From Fabrea salina (taxonomy: Eukaryota; Ciliophora; Heterotrichea; Heterotrichida; Fabreidae), in NCBI GenBank assembly GCA_022984795.1, contig JALIHJ010000042.1, positions 1 through 64,000 of the forward strand: DNA of 64,000 bases, given 5' to 3'. Shown here one piece after another: positions 35,215-44,500 of the stretch (its first letter is position 1; each line of letters begins with the position of its first letter). A model generated the notes under the pieces. The model did no database searches, was not told the origin of the DNA, and saw only the letters and a list, made by a program, of their open reading frames with translations. The position numbers were made by a program, and so were the translations under genes.

Positions 35215-37860
35215 ATGCATTCTTTAAGTAGGAAGAAAAAGAGGTTTTCACTCTTGTTTTTAGAAGAAGGAGAAATCTACACAAGGGACTGCATGGGTTA
35301 CAGACACCACCGAGAACTCTACCCCGAAAGGCATCAAGAAAAGGGCAGGATCCACATATGCTCCCGCTCGCTGATTTTTGAGCCTGAGGATCCCGAAACA
35401 CCAATTGCTAAGTACGCTTACAGAGACATGACTGAAGCACCTGCAGAGATCCCAGCAACTAGGTCTCCTTTTTCACACACTGAAAATTCAACCCGTCTCA
35501 GCTTTCTGGTCAGCAAAGTAACTGAGCTTCCAGACACCAAAAACCCCTCTCCTTACAAAGTAGTGAATTTACCTTCCCAACAAAACATTCTTTTGGACTT
35601 TGTGTACGAAACCGTAAAGGGAATGTGTGACTGGATCAAAGAACTTTACACAAGGAACAGTTCTCACTCTGCAGGGTTCGACCAAGACTCCGAAATAGCA
35701 GACGTAGTTATGCAGCACCAAAGCGGCATTAGGTTTGACATGAGCAGAGTTGTGAGCATTTCGGAAAAGCCACTTACGCCTGTTCCCTTGCTAGCTAACA
35801 GAATAGACCAGTTCATGCACATTCCTGTGCTGCTTTACATCACTGACTCCCGAGTGTACTTGCAGTCCATATACAGAGTAAGTGCTAATCCAGTCAAAAA
35901 CATCAAAATCTCAGACATCAATAAACTCTACAAAAGAAGGTGGAGACTCAGAAACGTAGGTTTTGAGTTCTTCACAAGTGAAGAAAAGTCTTACTTCTTA
36001 ACTCTTTACTCAGAAAAAGAACGCGACAACGTGTTTTCGCTGATTCTAAGCCAAGTCAGCTCTGAGTGCGAAACCGAAAACTCAGTCGAAAACATGACGC
36101 TTAAGTGGCAACTCCGCCAGATTTCTAACTTCGACTACTTGTTGTACTTGAACTCAGCTTCTTACCGGACTTTTTCTGACTTCACACAGTACCCTGTGTT
36201 TCCTTGGGTTTTAAGCAACTACGAGTCAGACACCATTGACTTGTCTGACCCCAGCAACTACCGAAACCTTTCCAAACCCATTGGAGCACTCAACCCAGAA
36301 AGACTCAAAACTTTCCTGCAGAGGTACAAAGACATGCCTGAGCCTAAATTTTTGTACGGAACTCACTACTCCACTCCTGGGTATGTTATTCGTTTTTTGT
36401 TCAGAAAGTCGCCTCTTTACATGCTTAGACTGCACGGAGGGAAGTTCGACTCCCCAGACAGGCTGTTCAACGACGTTGCTTCGGACTGGAAAAGTGTGTT
36501 GGAAAACCCAGCAGACGTCAAAGAACTGATTCCTGAGTTTTATTGCAACGAGCCTTCTTTTCTGATGAACTTGATGGGACTCAACTTAGGAACTAAACAA
36601 AATGGCGAAAAGGTCTGGGACGTAAGGCTGCCTAACTGGGCAGAGGACCCCAAAGACTTTCTCAAGAAGATGAGGGAAGCCCTTGAAAGCAACTACGTCA
36701 GCGAAAACCTCCACCACTGGATTGACTTGATATTTGGCTACAAACAAAAAGGAGAGTACGCTTTGCAAGCACACAACTTGTTCCACCCCCTGTCTTACGA
36801 AGGCAGTGTGGACATAGACAGCGTTAGCGACCCTGTCCAGCGGAAGGCCATTGAAATGCAAATAAACGAATTTGGGCAAATTCCTAAACGGCTGTTTAAA
36901 ATTCCCCACCCTCCTAGGTCAATGGTGCCTGAAGAAGAGGTTAAAGAGTCCCTTGAAACCCCCAAAGGTTCCCGGTGTGCTTGGAACATAGAAGCTGTTT
37001 CTAGAAAGTCGTCTTCCAAAATAACTGAAATCACTCTTCACAAAAAAAGAGTCAGTTCAATCCAAAAACTTCCTGGAAAAATAGTGACTACTGGACATGA
37101 CGGTTGCATTAAACTAGTGACCCTCGACACACTCCAAAAAAGGTCCTTTAACGTTTGTGAGTTGCCTCTGTCCTGTAGTGCACTAGTTAATGAGAAAACT
37201 GTAGTGGCAGGATCTTACAACAACCGACTCTACATGTTTAACTTAGGCAACGGAAGAGTAGCCCACAACATTCTAGCACATGACGACGCAGTTACTTGTT
37301 GCGAGCACATCCAAAGTCTCAACAGCATAGCTTCAGGGTCCTGGGACTCGCACATTAAAATCTGGGACGTAAGGCAAAAGCCCAAACCTGTCCAAGAATT
37401 TGAAGAACACGACGAGCAAGTACTGTGCATGGGAATTGACAAGAGTCAAGGCAAGCCCTACTTACTAGCTACAGGAGACTTCGACGGGAAAGTGGTAGTT
37501 AGGGACTTGAGGCAGGGAGTAGTTTCTACATTTGAAACAGGTTCGCAAGTAAACACAATCAGTTTGAGCATGAACAGCGAGCACGTGATTTTAGCACAAC
37601 CTGAAAGAGTGAGCTTGTTTGAAACGGAAGGAGAGTTAGTGAGCTGTTTGGAGCAAGAAGGAGTTACTTCTTTGGAAAGCGACGGAGTGTTTGTGTTGAG
37701 TGGAAAAGAAGAAGGCGAACTGGAACTTTGGGAGCTAATGAAGGGGGATTGCTTGTACAGGTGGGAGGGCATCTCTAAAATAACGGCTGTTAACTCTGAC
37801 CTAGACGCAGAATCCTTTTTTGCTGGGAACTTAGAAGGTAATATCTACTATATTACTTAA
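35215..37860 (+). CDS. NSMAF: NSMAF/FAN-like BEACH-WD40 protein
   Basis: 881 residues from the ATG at 35215 (MHSLSRKKKRFSLLFLEEGE). A GRAM/PH-like N-terminus (GRIHICSRSLIFEPED; YLQSIYRVSANPVKNIKISDI) is followed by a BEACH domain at about 300-580 (DYLLYLNSASYRTFSDFTQYPVFPW, LSKPIGALNPERL, LYGTHYSTPGYVIRFLFR, ENLHHWIDLIFGYKQKGEYA) and WD40 repeats to the end (IASGSWDSHIKIWDVR, LLATGDFDGKVVVRDLR). This order and length match FAN, the factor linked to neutral sphingomyelinase activation and to endolysosomal traffic in other BEACH proteins. The family call is firm; the sphingomyelinase link in a ciliate is not. It is divergent from the carboxypeptidase gene with 9 nt between starts. Confidence 0.9.
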   Translation: MHSLSRKKKRFSLLFLEEGEIYTRDCMGYRHHRELYPERHQEKGRIHICSRSLIFEPEDPETPIAKYAYRDMTEAPAEIPATRSPFSHTENSTRLSFLVSKVTELPDTKNPSPYKVVNLPSQQNILLDFVYETVKGMCDWIKELYTRNSSHSAGFDQDSEIADVVMQHQSGIRFDMSRVVSISEKPLTPVPLLANRIDQFMHIPVLLYITDSRVYLQSIYRVSANPVKNIKISDINKLYKRRWRLRNVGFEFFTSEEKSYFLTLYSEKERDNVFSLILSQVSSECETENSVENMTLKWQLRQISNFDYLLYLNSASYRTFSDFTQYPVFPWVLSNYESDTIDLSDPSNYRNLSKPIGALNPERLKTFLQRYKDMPEPKFLYGTHYSTPGYVIRFLFRKSPLYMLRLHGGKFDSPDRLFNDVASDWKSVLENPADVKELIPEFYCNEPSFLMNLMGLNLGTKQNGEKVWDVRLPNWAEDPKDFLKKMREALESNYVSENLHHWIDLIFGYKQKGEYALQAHNLFHPLSYEGSVDIDSVSDPVQRKAIEMQINEFGQIPKRLFKIPHPPRSMVPEEEVKESLETPKGSRCAWNIEAVSRKSSSKITEITLHKKRVSSIQKLPGKIVTTGHDGCIKLVTLDTLQKRSFNVCELPLSCSALVNEKTVVAGSYNNRLYMFNLGNGRVAHNILAHDDAVTCCEHIQSLNSIASGSWDSHIKIWDVRQKPKPVQEFEEHDEQVLCMGIDKSQGKPYLLATGDFDGKVVVRDLRQGVVSTFETGSQVNTISLSMNSEHVILAQPERVSLFETEGELVSCLEQEGVTSLESDGVFVLSGKEEGELELWELMKGDCLYRWEGISKITAVNSDLDAESFFAGNLEGNIYYIT

Positions 37861-37960
37861 ACATAAATTAGAATAATGCCTTTCTAGAATATGAAGTCTT
37901 ACGGATTCATATTTGAATTTAAATCGAAGTGAAGTTTTGAATGTATGGTTATAAACAAAT

Positions 37961-38704
37961 ATGAAGGAGATCGAGAACTTTGAAGCTTTGGAAAGGGACG
38001 AGCTGATTTACTTAGCCAGGCTCTCAGAGCAAGCAGAGCGCTACGAAGAAATGCTGGGCTACGTAAAGGCTTTTGTGAACAAGTCAACAGAGGACCTTTC
38101 TGTAGACGAAAGGAACATCCTTTCAGTAGCTTACAAGAACGTAGTGGGGGGTCGCAGGACTTCCTGGCGTGTACTCAACAGTATCATGCAAAAAGAAGAA
38201 CGTAGGGGGAACCCGGGCAATAAAACTGAAGCTGAAAATTACCGCAAAGAAGTCGAAAAAGAACTCAAGGGCTACTGTGAAGACATCCTGAACTTAGTGG
38301 ACTCCAAACTTGTCTCCAAAGCTGCCAACAGTGAGTCGCGGGTGTTCTATCATAAAATGAAGGGTGACTACTTCAGGTACATTTCTGAGTTCGCTAGCGG
38401 CGAGTCCAAGAGCCAAGCTGCCGAAAAAGCAGAGCAGAGCTACAGCGAGGCTTTTGAAATCGCTAAAAACGAAATTCCGCCTACGCACCCAACTAGATTG
38501 GGACTAGCATTGAACTTCTCAGTATTTTATTACGAGATCAAAGAAGAGCACGAAAAGGCCTGTGACATGGCCAAGGCTGCTTTTGACGAGGCACTTCCAG
38601 AGTTAGACAATATTTCAGAAGAAAGTTATAAAGACTCTACACTTATCTTACAGTTGTTGCGGGATAACCTGACACTTTGGACTTCATCTGAAGATCGAGA
38701 ATAA
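37961..38704 (+). CDS. 14-3-3 protein
   Basis: 247 residues, the standard 14-3-3 length. Diagnostic blocks are present: [38 protein letters not shown], and [14 protein letters not shown] followed by [10 protein letters not shown]. The phosphopeptide-binding Lys/Arg/Arg/Tyr set is in place (K and R in YKN.VGGRR, and the RYISE Arg-Tyr pair). 14-3-3 dimers bind phospho-Ser/Thr motifs in signalling, cell cycle and transport. A 100-nt gap separates it from the BEACH gene, and it converges on adenylate kinase with a 25-nt gap. Confidence 0.97.
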   Translation: MKEIENFEALERDELIYLARLSEQAERYEEMLGYVKAFVNKSTEDLSVDERNILSVAYKNVVGGRRTSWRVLNSIMQKEERRGNPGNKTEAENYRKEVEKELKGYCEDILNLVDSKLVSKAANSESRVFYHKMKGDYFRYISEFASGESKSQAAEKAEQSYSEAFEIAKNEIPPTHPTRLGLALNFSVFYYEIKEEHEKACDMAKAAFDEALPELDNISEESYKDSTLILQLLRDNLTLWTSSEDRE

Positions 38705-38729
38705 TTAACCTTTTCAAAGTATGTAAGTC

Positions 38730-39458
38730 TTAACTAAAAGTTTTGAGCAAGTCTTCCCAGACCTTGTTGATGGCTTGATTGGCGTTGATGGTGGAAAGTT
38801 TGCCTTTGTTAGAGTAGTACTCCAACAAAGGAGAAGTGAACGAGTGGTAGTAGTCAAGTCTTTTCTTCAGAACTTCTTCAGTGTCGTCTTTTCTCTGAAT
38901 CAAAGGCTCTCCTGTTGCGTCGTCTTTTTCTTCTTCTTTGGGGGGGTTGAACTTCACGTGGTAGGTCCTTCCACTTGGAGGATGCACTCTTCTTCCAGTG
39001 ATTCTTTCAGTAAGCACTTCGTCAGGCATGTTGAACTCCACAGCCATGTCAATTCCTTGGCCAGCTTCTTCAAGGGTGGAGTCTAGTGATTCGGCTTGGG
39101 GAATTGTTCGAGGGAACCCGTCTAGAATTGCTCCTCTGGTGCACATTGGTTCTTTGAGTTTCTTTTGGATCATCCCAATCACAATGTCGTCACTGACAAG
39201 CTTCCCTTCGTCCATTGCAGACTTAGCACGCATTCCAAGGTCCGTGCCCTTAGCAACTTCTTCTCTGAGTAGGTCGCCTGTGGAAAGGTGGCACCAGCAA
39301 TTCTCCTCTGCTAATTTAGGGGCTTGTGTGCCTTTTCCTGAGCCAGGAGCTCCTAGTAAGATGAGTCGCTTCTTAGGCTTGAAGGAGCACTCAAAGCGTC
39401 TTTTGACTTCTTCAAAAAGACTTTCGTTGGAAACATTGCGTAAGTCTGCTTCTGACAT
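38730..39458 (-). CDS. Adenylate kinase, long-LID type
   Basis: 242 residues with the P-loop LLGAPGSGKGTQAPKLAEE near residue 36, the NMP-binding segment CHLSTGDLLREEVAKGTDLG, the DGFPRTIPQAESLD block and a long LID with GRRVHPPSGRTYHVKFNPPK and DDATGEPLIQRKDD. The LID matches AK2/bacterial-type long adenylate kinases, which convert ATP + AMP to 2 ADP. Compared with AK2 there is a 30-residue N-terminal extension without a clear targeting signal. Start at the ATG at 39458 (MSEADLRNVSNESLFEEVKR). Confidence 0.95.
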   Translation of the reverse strand: MSEADLRNVSNESLFEEVKRRFECSFKPKKRLILLGAPGSGKGTQAPKLAEENCWCHLSTGDLLREEVAKGTDLGMRAKSAMDEGKLVSDDIVIGMIQKKLKEPMCTRGAILDGFPRTIPQAESLDSTLEEAGQGIDMAVEFNMPDEVLTERITGRRVHPPSGRTYHVKFNPPKEEEKDDATGEPLIQRKDDTEEVLKKRLDYYHSFTSPLLEYYSNKGKLSTINANQAINKVWEDLLKTFS

Positions 39459-39495
39459 TTATGGTTATGAAGCTGTTAATCAAAACTTAGGGAGA

Positions 39496-42198
39496 TTAAT
39501 AGAAACTTTCCGACTCGCCTAAAGAGTCTTGTTCAGGGAGTTCACTTAAGTTCCCTAGAATATGTTGTTCGTCGTAGAACTGCTGCCCCATTTGGTTGAG
39601 TTGTTTGGCAATATGCTGCATTACTACTTGTTCTATTAAAAGCGGACGTTCAGCAAGTCTTGCTTTCATGTCTCTTTTAAAGGCTTTGTACTCAGCTTCG
39701 GCTTGTTTGATGTTGTCTTTTCTGGCTTGGTTGATTTCTTTCTGTTTTTGTTGGAGTTCAGCTTTGTGACTTTTGATTGCAGAGGAGTTGTGAACTACCT
39801 TGCGCATTTTCTCTTGTTTTTTAAGGCGTTGGTTTTCTTCTTCCTGGAGTTTGAGTTGTTTTTCTTTTTGGGCTTGGAGTGTTTTGCGTTTGTGTTCAAT
39901 CATTTCTTTGGCTTTTTGAGTCATTGAAGGAACTATTTTGGGCTTCCCAAGTGACTTAGTTCGGGGCTTGCTGAGGATTCCCCACTTAACTTGGGCGTCT
40001 TCAGTTTTATCAAGGAACTTCAGGTACTTGTGGGACTTTATGTTTTCGTTGAACTTAAAAGGTTGTGGTTGCGTAGGCACAAAAGAACCTTTTTTAGAAT
40101 CAAGTGAAGCTTGGAACTGGGCTTGAAGGGCTTTGAAGTCAGGAACTTCTTTGGCTTTGAACCTTTTGGCAGACTGGGCTCTGAGTTTGGGTTCTTCTTT
40201 AGTGTTTTGGTGCATCTCCATTCTAGGAGGCATTTTGGACTGTTTTAGAAGTTCCTTTTTGGCTTTTTCAATGCGTTCTTTTCTAGAGGCTTCGCGTTCA
40301 CTTACCATTTTGTGGTACAAAGGAAGTTTAGTAGTCCAGGGAACAGGGTTGGCGTGGAACACAGGTTGCGACTCAGTCAAGGGTTGCGGTTGCTTTTGTG
40401 ACTTAAGTAAGTCTCTGAAGTAGAAGCTGAAAGGTTTCTCCATGGCTTTGGTGAGGGCAACTGACTCTTTTTTGACCTGGCATCTCCTTTCTTCTTGTTC
40501 TCTCATTATTTGTTCGAACAAAGGAATCTTCACTTCTGGCGGAACAGGTTTAGCTTTATAAGTGCAAGTTGTCACTTCTTTGATTTGCTGTTCTTTTTCT
40601 TCAAGCATCTCTTTCAGCTTCCTTTCTCTGATAGAAATCCCTTTGCGGCCTTCTCTGCGTTCGAAGTTAAATGGCTCAGGAACTGTAATGTTGTACCTGG
40701 TTCCCAAAGGGACTTCTTGGGGTGTTTCTTGCTTTGGTTCGGTTTTCGAGAGTTTTTGGGACTTGCCTGGGTCAGGTCTGCCTTTCACAGTGAAAAAGAA
40801 AAAAAACTCTTCTTGGGTTAGGTTTGAGGGAGCTTCAGCACTTATTCTTTCTATGACTTCGCCAACTGTTTCTTCGGGCACGTCTCCTATTCCAAGGGGT
40901 TTCCTTGCACTTTCGTTCCAGATAGCTTGAACTTCTCCGTCTTCAGAGAGGCTCCTGACTAGTTCTTGGGTGTTGAGGAAGCCTGGAGTTTCTTCTGGAA
41001 TGTTTTCAAGGACTTCGTTGAGTGTTGCAACTTGGTTAGGGTTTAAGTTGATTTCAAAGAGCTTTTCGTCCTGGATTTTGTGGAACTTATTCAAGAACTC
41101 AAAGTACTTTAGGAACTCCGAAACTGTCAGTGCTTCTGAGTTTTTGTTTACGATGTCGTCAATGATGTCTTGGGCAATCACTTCTACTTCAGAGGAGTTC
41201 TCTAGGATCTCCTGGATTACCTCTGAGAAGCTTTTGAAAAGGCTTTCTTCGTTTTTCAAGGTGGTTCCTAAAAGTTCAGCGTTGTTTTCTCCGCCTGTTT
41301 TAATTTCTACTCGGTGGAATATTTTAATGAGTTTTTGTTGCAGGTGTTCAGGCACAGAAAGTGACTCTTTTTTGGGACGGTCTTTGGCTTCTGGTTTTTG
41401 GTCTTCTTCGATGAACTTCTTCAAGGGTTTCACAGTGTTGTTTTTGGAGACTTGGAAGAGCATCAAGAACTCGTCTAAACTAAGAGTTGCTTCTGAGCCT
41501 GTGTTGTCAAAGACTTCTTTGACCTGGGCATCGTTTACTCCTGGTTCAAACCCAAACAGCTCTGCAACTTCGGGGTTTTTAGCTAGTTCTTGCAAAAGCA
41601 CTTCTCTGCTCAGTCTTAAAGAACTAGGTCCGCACCACCTTAAAAAGAGTTGCTTGAGGTGCTTGATGATTTCAGGGTCTTCCCAAGTAATCATTCTAGG
41701 TACTCCTTTTTGGGATGCTTTGCTTTGGTACTTTTCTTTTAGGTACTTTTCGTACTTTTGTTCGTATATGAGTTTCTCAGGGGGAATGCAGCTAGGTTTA
41801 GCTTCAGGTTTCCTCTGCATAAAACCAATGTCCAAATCAGGAGGGGGGTCTATGCCTCTGCTGTAGCTAGGGAAGTCAAAATCTTTCTGCGGTTTTTTAG
41901 GGGACTGTTTGAACTGTTTAGGAGGGCTTGTGTGGAACTGCACTTGCTTGCGTTCGGACTTTGGACTGGGTTCTTTAGGGGATGTTTCTAGGACTGAAGG
42001 TTCCGAGGGAGAAGTGACAGGCTCGAACTTGCAACTAGACCGGAGGTTTGAAATTTGGTTTTGCAAAGAAGAAATAAGGTCGCGAGTTGCTTTGGCGTCT
42101 TGTATTGAAAGACTCGGAGGAGCTCCTAGCTCTTCGAACTTGTAGTTGCTTGTCTTAAAAAGGTCTTCTTCAGGAAACTCTGAGTAACTTGTTTCCAT
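39496..42198 (-). CDS. FAM161-like ciliary/basal-body protein
   Basis: 900 residues, one exon. The central and C-terminal half has the FAM161 pattern: repeated FxFxxR and FKAxPVP-type blocks such as YKAKPVPPEVKIPLFEQIM, FHANPVPWTTKLPLYHKM and PFSFYFRDLL, embedded in Lys/Glu-rich helices. FAM161A/B bind microtubules at photoreceptor connecting cilia and centrioles. The N-terminal half holds Ser/Pro-rich sequence and EF-hand-like helices around 190-280 (VKEVFDNTGSEATLSLDEFLMLF) and 370-460, in which canonical calcium ligands are incomplete. The C-terminal coil (LQAQKEKQLKLQEEENQRLK) is typical of the family. A role at basal bodies is inferred. It lies 11 nt after the MED7 stop on the same strand. 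Confidence 0.75.
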   Translation of the reverse strand: METSYSEFPEEDLFKTSNYKFEELGAPPSLSIQDAKATRDLISSLQNQISNLRSSCKFEPVTSPSEPSVLETSPKEPSPKSERKQVQFHTSPPKQFKQSPKKPQKDFDFPSYSRGIDPPPDLDIGFMQRKPEAKPSCIPPEKLIYEQKYEKYLKEKYQSKASQKGVPRMITWEDPEIIKHLKQLFLRWCGPSSLRLSREVLLQELAKNPEVAELFGFEPGVNDAQVKEVFDNTGSEATLSLDEFLMLFQVSKNNTVKPLKKFIEEDQKPEAKDRPKKESLSVPEHLQQKLIKIFHRVEIKTGGENNAELLGTTLKNEESLFKSFSEVIQEILENSSEVEVIAQDIIDDIVNKNSEALTVSEFLKYFEFLNKFHKIQDEKLFEINLNPNQVATLNEVLENIPEETPGFLNTQELVRSLSEDGEVQAIWNESARKPLGIGDVPEETVGEVIERISAEAPSNLTQEEFFFFFTVKGRPDPGKSQKLSKTEPKQETPQEVPLGTRYNITVPEPFNFERREGRKGISIRERKLKEMLEEKEQQIKEVTTCTYKAKPVPPEVKIPLFEQIMREQEERRCQVKKESVALTKAMEKPFSFYFRDLLKSQKQPQPLTESQPVFHANPVPWTTKLPLYHKMVSEREASRKERIEKAKKELLKQSKMPPRMEMHQNTKEEPKLRAQSAKRFKAKEVPDFKALQAQFQASLDSKKGSFVPTQPQPFKFNENIKSHKYLKFLDKTEDAQVKWGILSKPRTKSLGKPKIVPSMTQKAKEMIEHKRKTLQAQKEKQLKLQEEENQRLKKQEKMRKVVHNSSAIKSHKAELQQKQKEINQARKDNIKQAEAEYKAFKRDMKARLAERPLLIEQVVMQHIAKQLNQMGQQFYDEQHILGNLSELPEQDSLGESESFY

Positions 42199-42209
42199 TT
42201 AAATTATTG

Positions 42210-42728
42210 TTAATCGTGCATGATTTCGTCCTCAGCTATGTCTTGGCAAGCTTCTTGCAAGTCCATCATGAGTTTAAGTAAGTTACTGCACTTTTCTTCT
42301 TTGTCTTGGATTTGTTCTTTCAATCTGAGTTTTAAGTTGCTGATAGCTTGCATAGGCCTCATCCAGTAAATCACTTGGTAGAAGTTAAGGAGTATTTGTT
42401 CGTAGTCTTTGAGCTTAGAAGAAGCTTCAAGTGGGTTGGCTTCAAAGACTTTAAGTAACTCAACAACAGTGTTCAACAAAGAAAACTGGAGTTTGAAAAG
42501 TTCAGTCTTTTTAAACAAAGTTGAGTCTTCAAGCACAGACTCGTCTATCAACTGCTGGAACTCAGAAGTTTCTATTCTAAGCGGAGTTTCTTGTGTCTAA
42601 GTGGAAGTTACTGTGTAAGTTCTTCCAAACATTGAAAACTCACCTTCAGCAGGAGGAGGCGGAGGGCGTTTGAACTCTTCTTTGTAGAAGTGAGGAGGCG
42701 GAGGAAAAGCAGACGCGTTTTCTTCCAT
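42210..42728 (-). CDS. MED7: Mediator complex subunit 7
   Basis: Two exons with a 15-nt intron (42597-42611) give 167 residues. The first exon of 39 codons begins MEENASAFPPPPHFYKEEF and continues with a Pro run and GEFSMFGRTYT, the signature N-terminus of MED7. The second exon is helical (LKKTELFKLQFSLLNTVVEL-like helix, DYEQILLNFYQVIYWMRPMQ, LKLRLKEQIQDKEEKCSNLL), matching the region that pairs with MED21 to form the hinge of the Mediator middle module. Mediator bridges transcription factors and RNA polymerase II. Length is near the lower end of the family. It sits between the BET gene (11 nt) and the FAM161-like gene (11 nt), same strand. Confidence 0.88.
42597..42611 (-). other. 15-nt intron in MED7
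   Basis: GTAACTTCCACTTAG on the minus strand. Phase 0, between ACA and ACA. It unites the Pro-rich N-terminal exon with the helical exon; retention ends in TAG. Confidence 0.93.
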
Positions 42729-42739
42729 TTACTTTAAAA

Positions 42740-43987
42740 TTATCTGAACATTTCTTGGTTTTTATCTAAGTCCATCATGCTTCCAAACCCAGTGGTGAAT
42801 TCTTGGTCAGTGTCTAGTTGCATGTTTTGTTGCAAAAAGCTGTTCCACATCGAAGACACAGAAGGCCCTGACTCAGAGTTCCCAGCGTTGTTTGTGGAGT
42901 CTTGGGGGCCAGGCACATCTTCTTCTTCTTCGCTTGAAGACGAAGAGGACTCTGATTCTTCTTGTTGCTCTTGGGGTTCGTTCCTGGTTTGCTGGGCAAG
43001 TTGTTCTAACTGAGTGTCAAGTTCTTTGAGTCGGTTAGAACTTGCTTCAGTAGCTGCTTTGATTCCTTCGATGTTAATTGCTGTCTGGGGCTTTTTCTTT
43101 TTGGAACGCGAAGCGGTTTGCAGGCACTGTTTAACGTACTTTTCGAGTTCTCTGCAAGTTTTAGCAGGTAGTTTATCAACGTCGAACTCAAGTTCTTCGC
43201 CCTGGACGTCCATGGACTCCTGGACGATGTCAAGCACTCCTCTGAGGAACCTAGGTTCTAGTTTTTTAATGTTTTGGCAGAGTTGCTTTTTTTCTTGGAT
43301 AGTCATGGGCTTCTCAGCAGGTTTGACTTGGACTCTGTTAGCAGTTGCTGGGGTTTTGTTCTGCATCTCTTTGAACCCTTTAGAAAGCTTCTCTAACTTC
43401 CTGTACAAGTCCTGCACAACGTCTTTTTTGTCAGAAAGGACCAAGCTTTCGTTTCCTTTCATGAGTTTTTCGAAAAGTGAACTGAGTTCCATTGTCATAT
43501 GGTACAAGTCCGAGCCTTTGGCGTTGTAGTAAAAGGAGTTGCTCCAGATCTTCCTCATGTCCATTGCAAACTGGAAGGCTGTATCGTACTCTCCGTTCTT
43601 CAACTTGTCTTCAACTATTGACAAGTCCATAGGTTCTTCAATCACTTCATAGTAGTCAGGCACTTGGCTGGGGTCTACAGGTTGCAAGAAAAGCTCTGCC
43701 ATGGGGTGTTTTTTTACTGTTTGCAAAATCTTGTAGATTTTCTTGTAAGCGTCTCCCTGATGCAGTTTGGGCTCAGTTTCCTCGTAAACTGCTGGGCGCT
43801 TTTCGCGTGTAGGGCGTTTCTCAGGAAGTCTTGAGTGAAATTGGACGTCGAAATCAAGGTTTTCTGCTTCAGACCTCCGTTTAGGTGCAGTTGTTTGGCG
43901 GGTGTCTTTTTTAGTGGGAGAGTCGATTTTGAATTTCTGAGGGAGTTTAGCATTTAGCGCAGCAAGCTGATGACTGGTCAGTTCCAT
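42740..43987 (-). CDS. BET-type bromodomain-NET protein
   Basis: 415 residues. One bromodomain at about 82-180 (KIYKILQTVKKHPMAELFLQ, DYYEVIEEPMDLSIVEDKL, WSNSFYYNAKGSD with Asn155 at the acetyl-lysine position) and one extra-terminal NET domain at about 225-295 (MTIQEKKQLCQNIKKLEPRF, LEFDVDKLPAKTCRELEKYV). The C-terminus has an acidic serine run (EESESSSSSSEEEED) and a Asp/Asn/Gly-rich end. A single bromodomain plus NET is the plant GTE and protist BET layout, in contrast to the two bromodomains of animal BRD2-4. It reads acetylated histones and recruits transcription machinery. MED7 follows 11 nt downstream, possibly chance, possibly shared control. Confidence 0.9.
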   Translation of the reverse strand: MELTSHQLAALNAKLPQKFKIDSPTKKDTRQTTAPKRRSEAENLDFDVQFHSRLPEKRPTREKRPAVYEETEPKLHQGDAYKKIYKILQTVKKHPMAELFLQPVDPSQVPDYYEVIEEPMDLSIVEDKLKNGEYDTAFQFAMDMRKIWSNSFYYNAKGSDLYHMTMELSSLFEKLMKGNESLVLSDKKDVVQDLYRKLEKLSKGFKEMQNKTPATANRVQVKPAEKPMTIQEKKQLCQNIKKLEPRFLRGVLDIVQESMDVQGEELEFDVDKLPAKTCRELEKYVKQCLQTASRSKKKKPQTAINIEGIKAATEASSNRLKELDTQLEQLAQQTRNEPQEQQEESESSSSSSEEEEDVPGPQDSTNNAGNSESGPSVSSMWNSFLQQNMQLDTDQEFTTGFGSMMDLDKNQEMFR

Positions 43988-44128
43988 ATATCCCTCTTCA
44001 CCACATCCCCTTTACTGGTCAGCACCCTAAAATGGTGGTTGCCATTTTGCAATGCTTTTGGGGAACCTTGCATTTTAGGGAGCATTAATATTTGGGCTTG
44101 TGTTAAAGTTTTTTTGAATGCTATAAAT

Positions 44129-44491
44129 ATGCTGAGGTGCGTTGGCAAAGTGGTGGGTTTGTGTGTTTTTGTTGCAATAGCGTGCTGGCTAGTTGGTTAC
44201 CCCAGTGGTGTAGTAACTAAGTCTGCAGAGTTCATTCACTCAAACTTGCCTTACTTAGCTCCCCAAAGAATTTTACAAGCAGCTGCACTAGCCAACATAC
44301 TTGCAGGGTGTCTTTTGCAAAAGAGTTCTGACCTTTCTGGGATACTTATAATTTTAGTGTTGGCTCTAGACATTCTTTTGCTAGGCAACCCTTCACTTCC
44401 CGGACTTGACTACCAACAAAAGGTTTCAGCAACTTATTCTTTTTATAAGTTAGTTTCTATGGCAGGAGCTATGCTAACTCTTAAAGACTAA
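44129..44491 (+). CDS. Small multi-span membrane protein
   Basis: 120 residues from the ATG at 44129, which follows TATAAAT; the frame is open upstream but lacks an earlier ATG with a plausible leader. Three or four hydrophobic spans: 8-25 (VVGLCVFVAIACWLVGYP), 52-65 (ALANILAGCLL) and 70-88 (GILIILVLALDILLLGN), with a final helix at the C-terminus. No family recognised. The spacing and size suit a small ER or mitochondrial membrane protein. It ends 9 nt before the next gene's ATG on the same strand. Confidence 0.7.
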   Translation: MLRCVGKVVGLCVFVAIACWLVGYPSGVVTKSAEFIHSNLPYLAPQRILQAAALANILAGCLLQKSSDLSGILIILVLALDILLLGNPSLPGLDYQQKVSATYSFYKLVSMAGAMLTLKD

Positions 44492-44500
44492 GCTAATAAT

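Noticed and set aside
35878-35893. GTAAGTGCTAATCCAG, a 16-nt intron look-alike in the BEACH gene
   Set aside because: Its removal would break the frame, while the sequence read through it (SANPVKNIKISDI) fits the conserved GRAM/PH region.
40000-42000. Long plus-strand frames opposite the FAM161-like gene (for example 40970-41866)
   Set aside because: They are antisense shadows of a Lys/Glu-rich coding strand, giving Ser/Phe/Leu-rich products without starts in good context.
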